DNA of 64,000 nucleotides from Falsirhodobacter sp051195255 (GTDB lineage: Bacteria > Pseudomonadota > Alphaproteobacteria > Rhodobacterales > Rhodobacteraceae). The stretch spans positions 1 through 64,000 of the forward strand of contig NZ_JBNJLK010000007.1 of NCBI RefSeq assembly GCF_051195255.1, in the 5' to 3' direction. Position 1 is the first letter of the stretch, and the number at the start of each line of letters is the position of its first letter. Position numbers and translations under genes: made by a program. Under the pieces are notes generated by a model that made no database searches, was not told the DNA's origin, and was given only the letters and a program-made list of their open reading frames with translations. Below, piece by piece: positions 8,672-17,497 of this stretch.

Positions 8672-8712
8672 CCTTGCGCCCTGTTCTTGCCGAAGGGCCT
8701 TCGCCGAAAGGG

Positions 8713-8759
8713 GCGCCTTCACGGTTTCTGCTTCCCACCCTTCTTGGTGAAGGGGGCGC
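8713..8759. terminator. Imperfect hairpin between converging nasC and imuB
   Basis: GCGCCTTCAC (8713-8722) can pair with GTGAAG..GGCGC (8747-8759) with a small bulge. It lies in the 111-base gap between the two convergent stops, where a bidirectional terminator is expected. There is no T-tract, so it is only a candidate. Confidence 0.35.
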
Positions 8760-8782
8760 AGGAACCCGAGGCCTTGCAGACG

Positions 8783-10291
8783 TTATCCGAACACCCCGTG
8801 CAGGAACCAGCGGTGGGAGCCTGTGGCCCGGTCTTCGCCGTCGCCCGCGCGGAAGATCCAGAAGCGTTCGCCCCTTTCGTCCTCGATCCGGAAATAGTCG
8901 CGGACGGCGATCATCTCGGCGTCGCGGGTCCACCATTCGCCGAAGATCCGTTCGGGCCCGTCGGCGCGGCGCACCCGGCGGCGGACGCCGCGCCAGGCGA
9001 TCCAGTTCGGCGGATGGTCGGGCAGCAGGGCCATGGTCTCGATCGGCTCGGGCCGGTGCAGAAGGCGGGCGGGGCGGGGCCAATGGTCGGGCCAGCCCAG
9101 GCCGCCGTCTTCCGCCAGCGCGGGAACGCGCCGGACCGACCGTTCGGGCACGTCGCTTTGCACCGGGGCCGCGCGGTAGATGGCGCGGGCGCCCACGCGG
9201 TTCGCCAGCACGTCGATCAGGCCGGACAGATCCGGGGCGGTGGCATCCAGCGTGCTGATCTGCCGGGCGTCCAGAGGTTCGGTCAGGGTGGCCGCCAGCG
9301 TCATGATCTCGATCCCGAAACCGGGGGAGATGGTTTCGATCTTGTCGTGAAGCAGGCGGGTCAGGCGCTGCGGGTCGCGCTGCGGAACGGCCAGACCGAT
9401 GCGCACGGTTTCCACCCGGTTGTCGACGCGGGTGCACAGAAGGTCCATCCGGCGGACGCCCAGACCACGCTCCTCCAGCGCGGCGCAAAGCTGCACCACC
9501 AGCTTGCCGATATAGCGGGCGATGGTTTCGGCCGCGCCGATGGGTTCGGCAAAGGCGCGACGGACCTCGATCAGGCCTTCGGGCCGAAGGGGCTCGATCG
9601 GTTCCGCCACCTCGCCAAGCGCCTGGTCCAGACGGCGGCACAGCTCCGGCCCGAAGCGGCGGGTAAGCGGCGCGCGCGGCTGGCCCAGCAGGTCGCCGAT
9701 GCAGGCCAGGCCAAGGTCGTGCAGCGCGCTTGCCATGGCCGGCGGCAGGCGCAGGGCCGAAAGGGGCAGGGGGGCCAGCATCTCGGGCCCCGTTGCCAGA
9801 ACCGTGGGATCGGCCACATGGCGCGCCAGGGCGTGCGCCGCGCCCCATGTGTCGGCCAGGGCCGCGCGCGCCGTGACGCCGGACAGAGTCAGCCGCCCGA
9901 TCAGCGCCTCCAGCATCGCCGCCTCTCCGCCGTGCAGGTGGTCGGCACCGGTGGAGTCGATGACGATCCCGTCCGGCGGGTCCACGGCCACAACGGGCGC
10001 CAAACGCTGAAGCACCCAGAAGGCCAGCCGTTCCAGGCTGGCCAGATCCGCCGCGGGGTCCGCACGTTCCACAAGAAGACCGGGCACCAGCGCCTGCGCC
10101 TTGCTGACGGACATGCCCACGGTCAGGCCCAGCCCTGCGGCCGCCGCGTCCACGCCGGTGACAAGACGGCGGTTGCCGACCCGTCCCGCGACGATCAGCG
10201 GGGCGTCACCCGACGGCGCGGTGTGGCCCGCCTGCCGCCGCAGCCGATCGGTCGGCCAGGTCGGCAGGAAGACCGAGATGACCCGTGCCAT
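8783..10291 (-). CDS. imuB: ImuB, catalytically inactive Y-family polymerase-like mutasome protein
   Basis: The 502-residue protein has the DinB/UmuC-like fold of ImuB, the hub that links the DnaE2 polymerase to the beta clamp during SOS mutagenesis. The start region VFLPTWPTDRLRR replaces the metal-binding Asp motif of active Y-family polymerases, as is typical of ImuB. It overlaps imuA by 86 bases in another frame, and both lie behind one LexA box. Unlike many alphaproteobacterial imuAB-dnaE2 operons, the next gene downstream is not dnaE2 but the convergent nasC, so the polymerase must be encoded elsewhere or be absent. Confidence 0.88.
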   Translation of the reverse strand: MARVISVFLPTWPTDRLRRQAGHTAPSGDAPLIVAGRVGNRRLVTGVDAAAAGLGLTVGMSVSKAQALVPGLLVERADPAADLASLERLAFWVLQRLAPVVAVDPPDGIVIDSTGADHLHGGEAAMLEALIGRLTLSGVTARAALADTWGAAHALARHVADPTVLATGPEMLAPLPLSALRLPPAMASALHDLGLACIGDLLGQPRAPLTRRFGPELCRRLDQALGEVAEPIEPLRPEGLIEVRRAFAEPIGAAETIARYIGKLVVQLCAALEERGLGVRRMDLLCTRVDNRVETVRIGLAVPQRDPQRLTRLLHDKIETISPGFGIEIMTLAATLTEPLDARQISTLDATAPDLSGLIDVLANRVGARAIYRAAPVQSDVPERSVRRVPALAEDGGLGWPDHWPRPARLLHRPEPIETMALLPDHPPNWIAWRGVRRRVRRADGPERIFGEWWTRDAEMIAVRDYFRIEDERGERFWIFRAGDGEDRATGSHRWFLHGVFG

Positions 10292-10967
10292 CGCATGCCT
10301 CCAGCTCGATCTCCAGACTTTCCCCGGCGCGGGCGCGGATCAGCTCCACAAGCCAGCGCGCGCGGCCCACCCCCGGTACCGGCAGGGGGGCGGAGGGCAG
10401 CATCGACACCCGCCAGCGCGTCATCGCCGCGGTGGGCTGGCCGAAATCGGTGGCCTCCACGGGATAGCGCACGCGGCGCAGGGCGATGCCAAGGGTGCCC
10501 GACCCCTTGGCGGCCAGATGCAACCGGCGCGAGGCGGTCATCGACAGCTTCGCCACATCGGCCACCACGGCGCCAAGGCCGCCATGACGCAAGCCTTCCT
10601 CCATGCAGGCGAGGACGGAGAGGTCATCCCCGGCCTCCACATAGATCACGCGGTCGGGGGGAAGGCCCGCCTGCTCCAGCCCCGGGGCGAAGAGGTCGGG
10701 TTCGGTGACGCACCACAGCACTTGTCCCGGCAGGCGGGCCGCGATGCCCGCGGCAAAACGCGCGGCGGCGGCGCCGTCCAGTGCGCCATGGCCGCCGCCC
10801 GCCACCTCATGCAAGGCGCCGGTGGCAAGGCCGCCGCCGGGCAGGCGACGGTCGAGGTCGGGGATGTCGAAGGGCAGCACCGCCTGGGGCGGGCCGTGAT
10901 CGCCTTCCAGCGCTGCGATCTTCTGGCGCAGCGCGGCAAGGGCCAAGGGTAAGGGGTGCGCGGACAT
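10206..10967 (-). CDS. imuA: ImuA, SOS mutasome accessory protein (RecA-like fold)
   Basis: The 253-residue protein resembles ImuA/SulA-like cofactors: LDRRLPGGGLATGALHEVAG near residue 40 is the typical start of the ATPase-like core, though the Walker A lysine is missing, as is common in ImuA. Family role: partner of ImuB and DnaE2 in error-prone translesion synthesis. It is the promoter-proximal gene of the pair, and the LexA box at 11009-11023 lies about 40 bases before its ATG at 10967. Confidence 0.83.
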   Translation of the reverse strand: MSAHPLPLALAALRQKIAALEGDHGPPQAVLPFDIPDLDRRLPGGGLATGALHEVAGGGHGALDGAAAARFAAGIAARLPGQVLWCVTEPDLFAPGLEQAGLPPDRVIYVEAGDDLSVLACMEEGLRHGGLGAVVADVAKLSMTASRRLHLAAKGSGTLGIALRRVRYPVEATDFGQPTAAMTRWRVSMLPSAPLPVPGVGRARWLVELIRARAGESLEIELEACDGTGHLGLPADLADRSAAAAGGPHRAVG

Positions 10968-11008
10968 GGCAGTGTCAGGCTCCGGGTTGAAAGGTGAAAC
11001 AGGTTAAT

Positions 11009-11023
11009 GTTCCATATTTGTTC
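11009..11023. promoter_or_regulatory. LexA (SOS) box controlling imuAB
   Basis: GTTC (11009-11012), seven bases, GTTC (11020-11023): an exact match to the alphaproteobacterial LexA consensus GTTC-N7-GTTC. It lies 42 bases upstream of imuA in an AT-rich patch that probably contains the promoter. Confidence 0.85.
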
Positions 11024-11203
11024 TATATTGGAGGCGGGTGTCAAGGCTGTTGGCCGGTGACGGGACAGTTGCAATATCCGTGGGGAAGACTTTATGCCTT
11101 GTGATCCGGGCTGTGGAGCATTGGCCCGGGTTGCAGACCGGCAGTTCCGGTCGCCTTCCAGCCAAGGCCGGTCGGAACGACGCTAACAGATGGACGCGAC
11201 CCC

Positions 11204-11821
11204 ATGTTCGACTTCATTACCGGTTTTCTGGAGGCCACGGGCCTGTGGGGGGTCGCCCTCCTGATGTTCATGGAAAACCTGTTTCCGCCCATCCCGTCCG
11301 AACTGATCCTGCCGCTGGCGGGCTTCAACGCGGCCCAAGGACTGCAAAGCCTGTGGGCCACCATTCTGGCGGGCACGGTCGGATCCGTTCTGGGGCTGAC
11401 GATATGGTACTGGGTGGGCCGGACGTTCGGTCTGCGGCGGCTCAAGCGGCTGGCGGATCGTTTGGGGCGGTTCGCGATGATGGACTCGACCGACCTTGAC
11501 ACGGCCTGCCATTGGTTCGAACGTCACGGGGCGGTGGCCGTCCTGTTCGGGCGGTTGCTGCCGACCGTGCGGACCCTGATCTCCATCCCCGCGGGGCTGG
11601 CCTTCATGCCGTTCTGGAAATTCGTGGCGTTTTCTGCCGTCGGAACGTTTCTCTGGTCCGCCTTCCTGACCCTGATCGGCTATATCCTCGAAGCGCAGTA
11701 TGAACGGGTGGAGGCGTGGCTGAACCCGGTTTCCACGGTGATCGTGCTGTTGATCATCGGCGCCTACATCTGGGGCGTGGTGACCTATCCCACCCGCATG
11801 CGGAAGCGCGGCGCGAAATAG
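11204..11821 (+). CDS. DedA family inner-membrane protein
   Basis: The 205-residue membrane protein belongs to the DedA/VTT (SNARE-associated) family. The hallmark regions are present: ENLFPPIPSELILPLAGF at the N-terminus, a central FGRLLPTVRTLISIPAG, and several hydrophobic segments. DedA members are lipid-carrier flippases (undecaprenyl phosphate, phosphatidylethanolamine) needed for envelope integrity and membrane potential; which lipid this one moves cannot be told. It stands alone, divergent from imuA, with a GC hairpin right after its stop. Confidence 0.85.
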   Translation: MFDFITGFLEATGLWGVALLMFMENLFPPIPSELILPLAGFNAAQGLQSLWATILAGTVGSVLGLTIWYWVGRTFGLRRLKRLADRLGRFAMMDSTDLDTACHWFERHGAVAVLFGRLLPTVRTLISIPAGLAFMPFWKFVAFSAVGTFLWSAFLTLIGYILEAQYERVEAWLNPVSTVIVLLIIGAYIWGVVTYPTRMRKRGAK

Positions 11822-11824
11822 GCA

Positions 11825-11848
11825 CGGGGGCGGTGGCCATGGCCCCCG
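11825..11848 (+). terminator. GC-rich hairpin after dedA
   Basis: CGGGGGC (11825-11831) and GCCCCCG (11842-11848) form a perfect 7-bp stem 3 bases after the dedA stop. No T-tract follows. It lies between two converging genes and may serve both. Confidence 0.45.
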
Positions 11849-11859
11849 CCCGCTGAAAC

Positions 11860-12310
11860 CTAGAACATCATGTTGTCGTTCGCGGCCATTTCGGGAACGG
11901 CCTGGATCACATCCCAATGTTTGGTGATCTTTCCGTCCTTGCCCCGGAAGATGTCGACGATGGCGCGGCCGCGATCATTGTCGTTCCGGTTCGCATGGAC
12001 GTGAAGCCAGACCAGATCCTCCGTGGCGGAACCTTGCACGATCTTGGAACGGGCGCCGGCATTGTCCTTGAAATACTGGGTGAAGTGATCGTCGAAAGGC
12101 GCCTTGCCGTCCGAACGGTCGGGTTGTGCTGCTTGTCGCTGTCGCCCAGCACCGCAGATCCCTTGGCCACGTCATGATCGTTGAAGACGGTGTTGTAGAA
12201 GTCGACGACAAGGGCGCGGTTGGCCTTTTCAACGGCCGGATCGCGGCCTTGCGCCACGGCGAAGGCCGGAAGGGCAATCAGGGCCGACAGCGTCAGCGCA
12301 GGATTTTCAT
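11860..12310 (-). pseudogene. SnoaL-like/NTF2-fold protein with signal peptide, two frameshifts
   Basis: Joining frames recovers a secreted SnoaL-like protein of about 150 residues: start MKIL, hydrophobic ALTLSALIALPAFAVAQG, then RALVVDFYNTVFNDHD, SDKQHNPTV, and in another frame SDGKAPFDDHFTQYFKD and a tail ending NDNMMF with TAG at 11860-11862. The reading frame breaks near 12300 (right after the ATG) and near 12114; each break needs one inserted base. The total length of 451 plus 2 bases is exactly 151 codons, so two single-base deletions explain everything. As it stands, the ATG at 12310 is followed by a stop after five codons, so the product cannot be made. Confidence 0.75.
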
Positions 12311-12330
12311 GACAGGTCCTTTCTGGAACG

Positions 12331-12943
12331 TCAGTAGCCGACGGTGAATCGCTGGCGAACATGGGCCGGGGTTTCGATCTCATCGACAAGGGCCACGGCG
12401 AAGTCGTCGAAGGAGACATTGCTGCCTTCGGGCCCGACCAGCAGATCGTCCTTGCCCAGCCGGAAGGTGCTGGTCCGCTGTCCGGGAAAGATCTCGGCCG
12501 ATGGGGACAGGAAGGTTCAATCCAGATCCTCCACGGTTGGCAGCAGCGCCAGGAATCGCTGCCCTTGCGGGCTTCGAGTTTGTAGGCGTCCGGGACATCC
12601 GGGCCGTCGGTCACCGGCGTGCCGTTGACCACCAAGCTTCCCGCGCCTCGCATGACGACATAGCGCCTCACCCCCGAGGCGCGGACCGCCTCGCCCAGCC
12701 ACGGCGCGTCCGTGTCCGCGAATTGCACGGCCGAGATCACCGCGTCATGGCCCTGCAACGGGGGGCAAGCTCTTCTTGTCGTTCACGTTGCCCTTCACGG
12801 CGGTCACGCCAGAAGCGCCGCAATCTTTTCCGGATGAAGGGCGATGGCAATCACGCGGTGCCCGCGTGCGGAAAGTTCCTTCAGGATGCGGCAGCTGCCG
12901 TTACCGGAAGCGCGATCAGCGCGATCAGCGCGATATGTGCTAT
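12331..12943 (-). pseudogene. NAD(P)H-binding reductase (NmrA/YwnB-like), multiply disrupted
   Basis: Pieces in different frames align with an NAD(P)-dependent epimerase/reductase: RILKELSARGHRVIAIALHP, then VTAVKGNVND, then QGHDAVISAVQ and GVRRYVVMRGAGS, then FLALLPTVEDLD and a C-terminal part ending RFTVGY before TGA at 12331-12333. Frame breaks occur near 12553, at the C-run near 12765, near 12805 and near the N-terminus. A TGA at 12517-12519 replaces the Trp codon expected in LD-W-TFLSP. The initiator also seems lost (ATA at 12941-12943). The gene is clearly dead. It sits divergent from an HxlR regulator, a common regulator/reductase pair. Confidence 0.7.
12911..12934 (+). repeat. 9-bp tandem repeat (CGCGATCAG, 2.7 copies)
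   Basis: Two full copies and one partial copy of CGCGATCAG lie inside the N-terminal coding part of the dead reductase. On the minus strand this reads as repeated Ile-Ala-Leu where the dinucleotide-binding GASG motif would follow one copy. It looks like slippage expansion and is part of the decay. Confidence 0.6.
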
Positions 12944-13061
12944 GGCGAAACTTCACCCTTCGCGGTCTATTATTGGGACCGTGCCATAGCTAGGCCGGTT
13001 TGTTTTTTGCCGCGAGACGTCGCTTTAAACTGACCAAGGCACGGCAGGATGACCTGAACCG

Positions 13062-13432
13062 ATGAAACCCATATCCCTGTCGAAACACGCGCATCTGAAG
13101 GACGTCTGCCTCGTCCGGGGCGTGCTGGACCGCATCGGCGATCAGTTGAGCCTGCTGGTCCTTGACCTGCCGGGCGACCGGACCCTGCACTTCAACGAAC
13201 TGCTTTGCGAAAGCGGCGACATCTCGCGCCAGATGCTGTCCCGTACCCTCAAAGTTCTGGAGGAGGACGGGTTCGCGATCCGCACGCTGTATTCAAAGGT
13301 TCCCCGCGGGTGCAATATTGCCTGACTGATCTGGGCCGGTCCTTCCTGCTGCCGATGAAGGCTTTGACGCATTGGGCGGACGCCCATCACGATCAGATCA
13401 AGGCCGCACGGCTGCGGATGCAGGATCGGTAG
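13062..13432 (+). pseudogene. HxlR-type winged-helix regulator, single frameshift
   Basis: The first frame reads MKPISLSKHAHLKDVC, VRGVLDRIGDQLSLLVL and DISRQMLSRTLKVLEEDGF, a standard HxlR DNA-binding domain. It then stops at 13323-13325. Adding one C to the CCCC run at 13302-13305 restores VPPRVQYCLTDLGRSF and a C-terminal helix to TAG at 13430-13432; the total is then 124 codons, the normal size for the family. HxlR proteins usually sense reactive electrophiles or redox stress and control an adjacent reductase, here the divergent dead reductase. Confidence 0.75.
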
Positions 13433-13583
13433 ACGGGGCGAATGGTTCTCAAGGTGCTGACAAAACTCCCAACGTGTCTCCACAGCGCCAAAATCTCGCG
13501 CAGAATGATATAAGTTCGGATTTTCGAAACCTGTTTTACATCAGCATGGTTTATAAGAGTGATCGTCCGCGTCAGAAGGGAAC

Positions 13584-13601
13584 GGCAGACGCGGGTCTGC
13601 C
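13584..13601 (+). promoter_or_regulatory. Hairpin in the 5' leader of the hydantoin/ABC operon
   Basis: GGCAGAC (13584-13590) and GTCTGCC (13595-13601) form a perfect 7-bp stem with a four-base loop, ending 8 bases before the AGGAG ribosome site (13610-13614) of the first operon gene. It may stabilise the mRNA or influence translation; no terminator T-tract is present. The remaining gap 13433-13583 is AT-richer and probably holds the promoter. Confidence 0.4.
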
Positions 13602-13621
13602 TGAACCGACAGGAGCTCAAG

Positions 13622-14467
13622 ATGGCCATTCGCCAATCCCTCTTCATCCTTGCCCTTGGTTGCGCGGCTGGCCTGACCTTTCCCGCATCGGCGCAGGACG
13701 GGCTGCGCGTCGCGCTGGACGGAACGTTTGCATCCCACGCCATGCCCAGCCTGTCGGGCGGGGTGGAAGGGTTCAACGTGGATCTGGCCAAGCTGATCGC
13801 CGAACGGCTGGGCACCACGGTGCAGATTGACGCCGCGCAGTTTTCCGGTCTGATCCCGGCCATGCAGGCGGGCACCTACGATTTCCTGGTCGCGCCGGTC
13901 ACCGTCACGCCCGAACGGGCGGAGAACATGATCTTCACCGAAGGCTTCATGGACACGAACTTCACCTTCGTCCAGAAGGCGGGCACCCCCCCGGGCAAGA
14001 CGCTGGAGGATTACCGGGGCCAGTCGATCGCGGTGAACAAGGGATCGGCCTATGACACCTATGCCAACGAGCATGCGGCGGAATACGACCTGACCGTGAC
14101 CTCCTACGGCACCGCGACCGACGCGGTGGAGGCGGTGCTGACTGGCCGGGCCGACGCCTCGCTGACCGGGTCCACCGTGGCCGCCTGGGCCGTGAAGAAG
14201 AACCCGCGCCTGGAACTGGGGGCGGAGATCGCCACGGGCCAGGTCTGGGGCCTGCCCTTCCGCAAGGATGACGTGGCCAACCGCAACAAGGTGGACGCGG
14301 TGCTGGAATGCCTGAAGACCGACGGATCGCTGGCCAAGCTGTCCGAGAAGTGGCTGGACGTGACGCCCGCCGAAGGGTCCACCATCCTGACGCCCGTCGC
14401 AGGCTACGGCGTGCCCGGCCTGCCCGGATACGAGGACACCGCCCACGAGATCGCCTGCCCTTCCTGA
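13622..14467 (+). CDS. Periplasmic substrate-binding protein, polar amino-acid-type ABC importer
   Basis: The 281-residue precursor has a Sec signal peptide (MAIRQSLFILALGCAAGLTFPASA, cleaved before QDG) and the family 3 solute-binding fold: GFNVDLAKLIAERLG, the MIFTEGFMDTNFTF region and the hinge around AVNKGSAYDTY. Start ATG 13622 follows AGGAG by 7 bases. It leads an operon that encodes its ATPase, two permeases and three hydantoin-degrading enzymes. The ligand is therefore probably a hydantoin, N-carbamoyl amino acid or other ureide rather than a plain amino acid; that is inference from context. Confidence 0.85.
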   Translation: MAIRQSLFILALGCAAGLTFPASAQDGLRVALDGTFASHAMPSLSGGVEGFNVDLAKLIAERLGTTVQIDAAQFSGLIPAMQAGTYDFLVAPVTVTPERAENMIFTEGFMDTNFTFVQKAGTPPGKTLEDYRGQSIAVNKGSAYDTYANEHAAEYDLTVTSYGTATDAVEAVLTGRADASLTGSTVAAWAVKKNPRLELGAEIATGQVWGLPFRKDDVANRNKVDAVLECLKTDGSLAKLSEKWLDVTPAEGSTILTPVAGYGVPGLPGYEDTAHEIACPS

Positions 14468-14487
14468 GCCGGCCGGAGTTTGTTTCC

Positions 14488-15227
<740 letters not shown>

Positions 15228-15228
<1 letters not shown>

Positions 15229-15899
15229 TGGAACGCTTCCTCGACACCTTCTTTGCGCCGCAGGTCTTTGCGCGCTATCTGCCCGAGGTTCTGGCCGCGA
15301 TCTGGACGACCCTGTGGCTGGGCGTGGTGGTGATCGTGGCGGGGATCGCGATCGGGCTGGTGCTGGCCTGCCTGCGCGCGGCGCGCCGGTGGTGGCTGAC
15401 GCTGCCCATCGTGATCTTTGCCGACATGCTGCGGGCCCTGCCGCCGCTGGTGCTGATCCTGCTGATCTATTTCGGGCTTCCGGGACTGGGGATCACGCTG
15501 TCGGGGCCGCTGGTGCTGATCCTTGTGCTGACGGCCGTGCTGGCCGCCTTTGCCGAGGAGATCTTCTGGGCCGGCCTGACCGCGCTGCCCCGCGGGCAGT
15601 GGGAGGCGGGACGCGCCACGGGCCTTGGTTTCGTGCAGGTGCTGGTGTTCATCGCGCTGCCGCAGGCGGTGCGGATGGGGATCCCCTCGCTCGTGAACCG
15701 GTCGCTGGCGATCACCAAGATGACGGCTCTGGGCTCCGTCATCGGGGTGAAGGAGATTCTGGCGGTGTCCTCCTCGGCGCAGGCCGTGTCGGGGTCGGCG
15801 ACGCCGCTGACGCTGGCGGCCATCGCCTATCTTGTGATCTTCCTGCCCGCCGTGGTTCTGGCCCGCTGGCTGGAACGCCGCTTCACCTGGAAGGTGTGA
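15228..15899 (+). CDS. ABC transporter permease (His/Glu/Gln/Arg/opine type), first subunit
   Basis: The 223-residue inner-membrane protein has five hydrophobic segments and the EAA loop around residues 125-145 (LPRGQWEAGRATGL), which contacts the ATPase. It begins by overlapping the ATPase stop by one base. Together with the next gene it forms the heterodimeric pore of the importer. Confidence 0.9.
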
Positions 15900-15903
15900 T
15901 GTC

Positions 15904-16560
15904 ATGATCGAGATGTTCTTCAACCTCGACATCATGCGCCAGTCGCTTCCCCTGCTGATGCAGGGGCTGGTGATGACGCTGAAGCTGTGCGTCGTGGTGA
16001 TCGGGCTGGGGCTGGTGGGCGGGCTGTTCCTGTCGCTGGCGGCCACAAGCCCGCGCCGCTGGCTTCGCTGGCCGGCGATGGCGGTGATCGACCTGATGCG
16101 CGCCCTGCCGCCCTTGGTGCTGCTGATCTTCATCTATTCCGGCCTGCCCTTCGCCGGGCTGGAAATGCCGGCCTTCGCGGCGGTGGCCATCGCCTTCCTG
16201 CTGAACAACTCCGCCTATTACGCCGAGGTGTATCGCGCGGGGCTGGAATCGCTGCCGAAGGGCCAGTGGGAGGCGGCGCGCGCCACGGGCCTGTCCATGC
16301 CGCAGACGCTGACCCATGTCATCATCCCGCAGGCCGTGCGCAATGTGCTGCCCGACCTTCTGTCGAACACGGTGGAGGTGGTGAAGCTCACCTCCCTCGC
16401 CTCGGTCGTGTCGCTGGCAGAGCTTCTGTATCAGGCCAACATGGCCCGGTCCGTCACCTACAATTCCTCTCCGCTGGTTCTGGCGGCGGCGATCTACCTG
16501 GTCCTTCTGTGGCCCTGCGTCCGCCTTGTCACCCGCTTCCAGCGCAAACTTTCCATCTAA
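15904..16560 (+). CDS. ABC transporter permease (His/Glu/Gln/Arg/opine type), second subunit
   Basis: The 218-residue paralogue of the preceding permease shows the same EAA motif (LPKGQWEAARATGL) and membrane layout. Only 4 bases separate the two. AAGGA just after its stop serves the N-carbamoylase gene downstream, so transporter and enzymes are one transcription unit. Confidence 0.9.
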   Translation: MIEMFFNLDIMRQSLPLLMQGLVMTLKLCVVVIGLGLVGGLFLSLAATSPRRWLRWPAMAVIDLMRALPPLVLLIFIYSGLPFAGLEMPAFAAVAIAFLLNNSAYYAEVYRAGLESLPKGQWEAARATGLSMPQTLTHVIIPQAVRNVLPDLLSNTVEVVKLTSLASVVSLAELLYQANMARSVTYNSSPLVLAAAIYLVLLWPCVRLVTRFQRKLSI

Positions 16561-16570
16561 GGACATTCCC

Positions 16571-17494
16571 ATGAAAATGATCGTTGGCGGCGCGCAGATC
16601 GGCGGCATCCAGAAGGACGAAGGCCGTCAGGCCGTGGTGGCCCGCATGATGGCCCTGATGGAACAGGCGCACCGGAAGGGCGTCGAGTTCCTCGTCTATC
16701 CCGAGATGACGCTGACCACCTTCTTCCCCCGCTTCTATGTCGAGGACCGGTCCGAGTTCGACCACTGGTTCGAGACGTCCATGCCCAACGCCGCCACCCA
16801 GCCGCTGTTCGACATGGCGAAGCGTTTCGGCATGGGCTTCACCTTCGGCTATTGCGAACTGACGCCGGAGGGGCTGCACTACAACACCTCCATCCTCGTG
16901 TCGCCTGAAGGGGAGATCGTGTCGAAATACCGCAAGACCCACCTGCCGGGCCATGCGGAGTATGAGGCGGAGCGCACGCACCAACATCTGGAGAAGCGGT
17001 ATTTCTTGGCGGGTGACACCGGCTTCAACGTGGTGCGCAACCAGGGCGCCATCATGGGCATGGCGATCTGCAACGACCGCCGCTGGCCCGAGACGTGGCG
17101 CACGCTGGGCCTGCAGGGGGTGGAACTGGTGACCATCGGCTACAACACCCCCAGCCAGAACAACCTGTCGGCCGAGGAGGGGATTGAGCGGCGCGTGTAT
17201 CACCACGAGCTGTCGGTCTGTGCTGGGGCCTACCAGAACTCCACCTATGCCGTCGCCGTGGCGAAATGCGGGATGGAGGATGGCAACCACATGTTTGCAG
17301 GGTCGATCATCGTGGACCCGGACGGCTTCGTGATCGCCCGTGCGGAAGGCGAGGGGGACGAGCTGATCCTGGCCGAGTGCGACTTCGACAAATGCGCTTT
17401 CGGCAAATCCACCGTCTTCAACTTCGCGGCGCATCGCCGTATCGAGCATTACGGCCGGATCACCGAACAGACCGGCGTCAAGATCGAGGTCTGA
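16571..17494 (+). CDS. N-carbamoyl-D-amino-acid hydrolase (nitrilase superfamily)
   Basis: This 307-residue cytoplasmic enzyme hydrolyses N-carbamoyl-D-amino acids to D-amino acid, CO2 and ammonia. The nitrilase triad is visible as Glu45 (YPEMTLTTFFPR), Lys122 (SKYRKTHLPGH) and Cys167 (MAICNDRRWPE). These surrounding sequences, and the motifs EAERTHQHLEKRYF and GYNTPSQN, match Agrobacterium D-carbamoylase closely. ATG 16571 follows AAGGA. It is placed between the importer and the hydantoinase, the second step of the hydantoin route. D-stereospecificity is inferred from the close family match. Confidence 0.9.
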   Translation: MKMIVGGAQIGGIQKDEGRQAVVARMMALMEQAHRKGVEFLVYPEMTLTTFFPRFYVEDRSEFDHWFETSMPNAATQPLFDMAKRFGMGFTFGYCELTPEGLHYNTSILVSPEGEIVSKYRKTHLPGHAEYEAERTHQHLEKRYFLAGDTGFNVVRNQGAIMGMAICNDRRWPETWRTLGLQGVELVTIGYNTPSQNNLSAEEGIERRVYHHELSVCAGAYQNSTYAVAVAKCGMEDGNHMFAGSIIVDPDGFVIARAEGEGDELILAECDFDKCAFGKSTVFNFAAHRRIEHYGRITEQTGVKIEV

Positions 17495-17497
17495 GGC

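Noticed and set aside
6011..8722. A 903-codon minus-strand frame opposite nasC
   Set aside because: Antisense shadow of a certain molybdoenzyme gene, with no recognisable motif.
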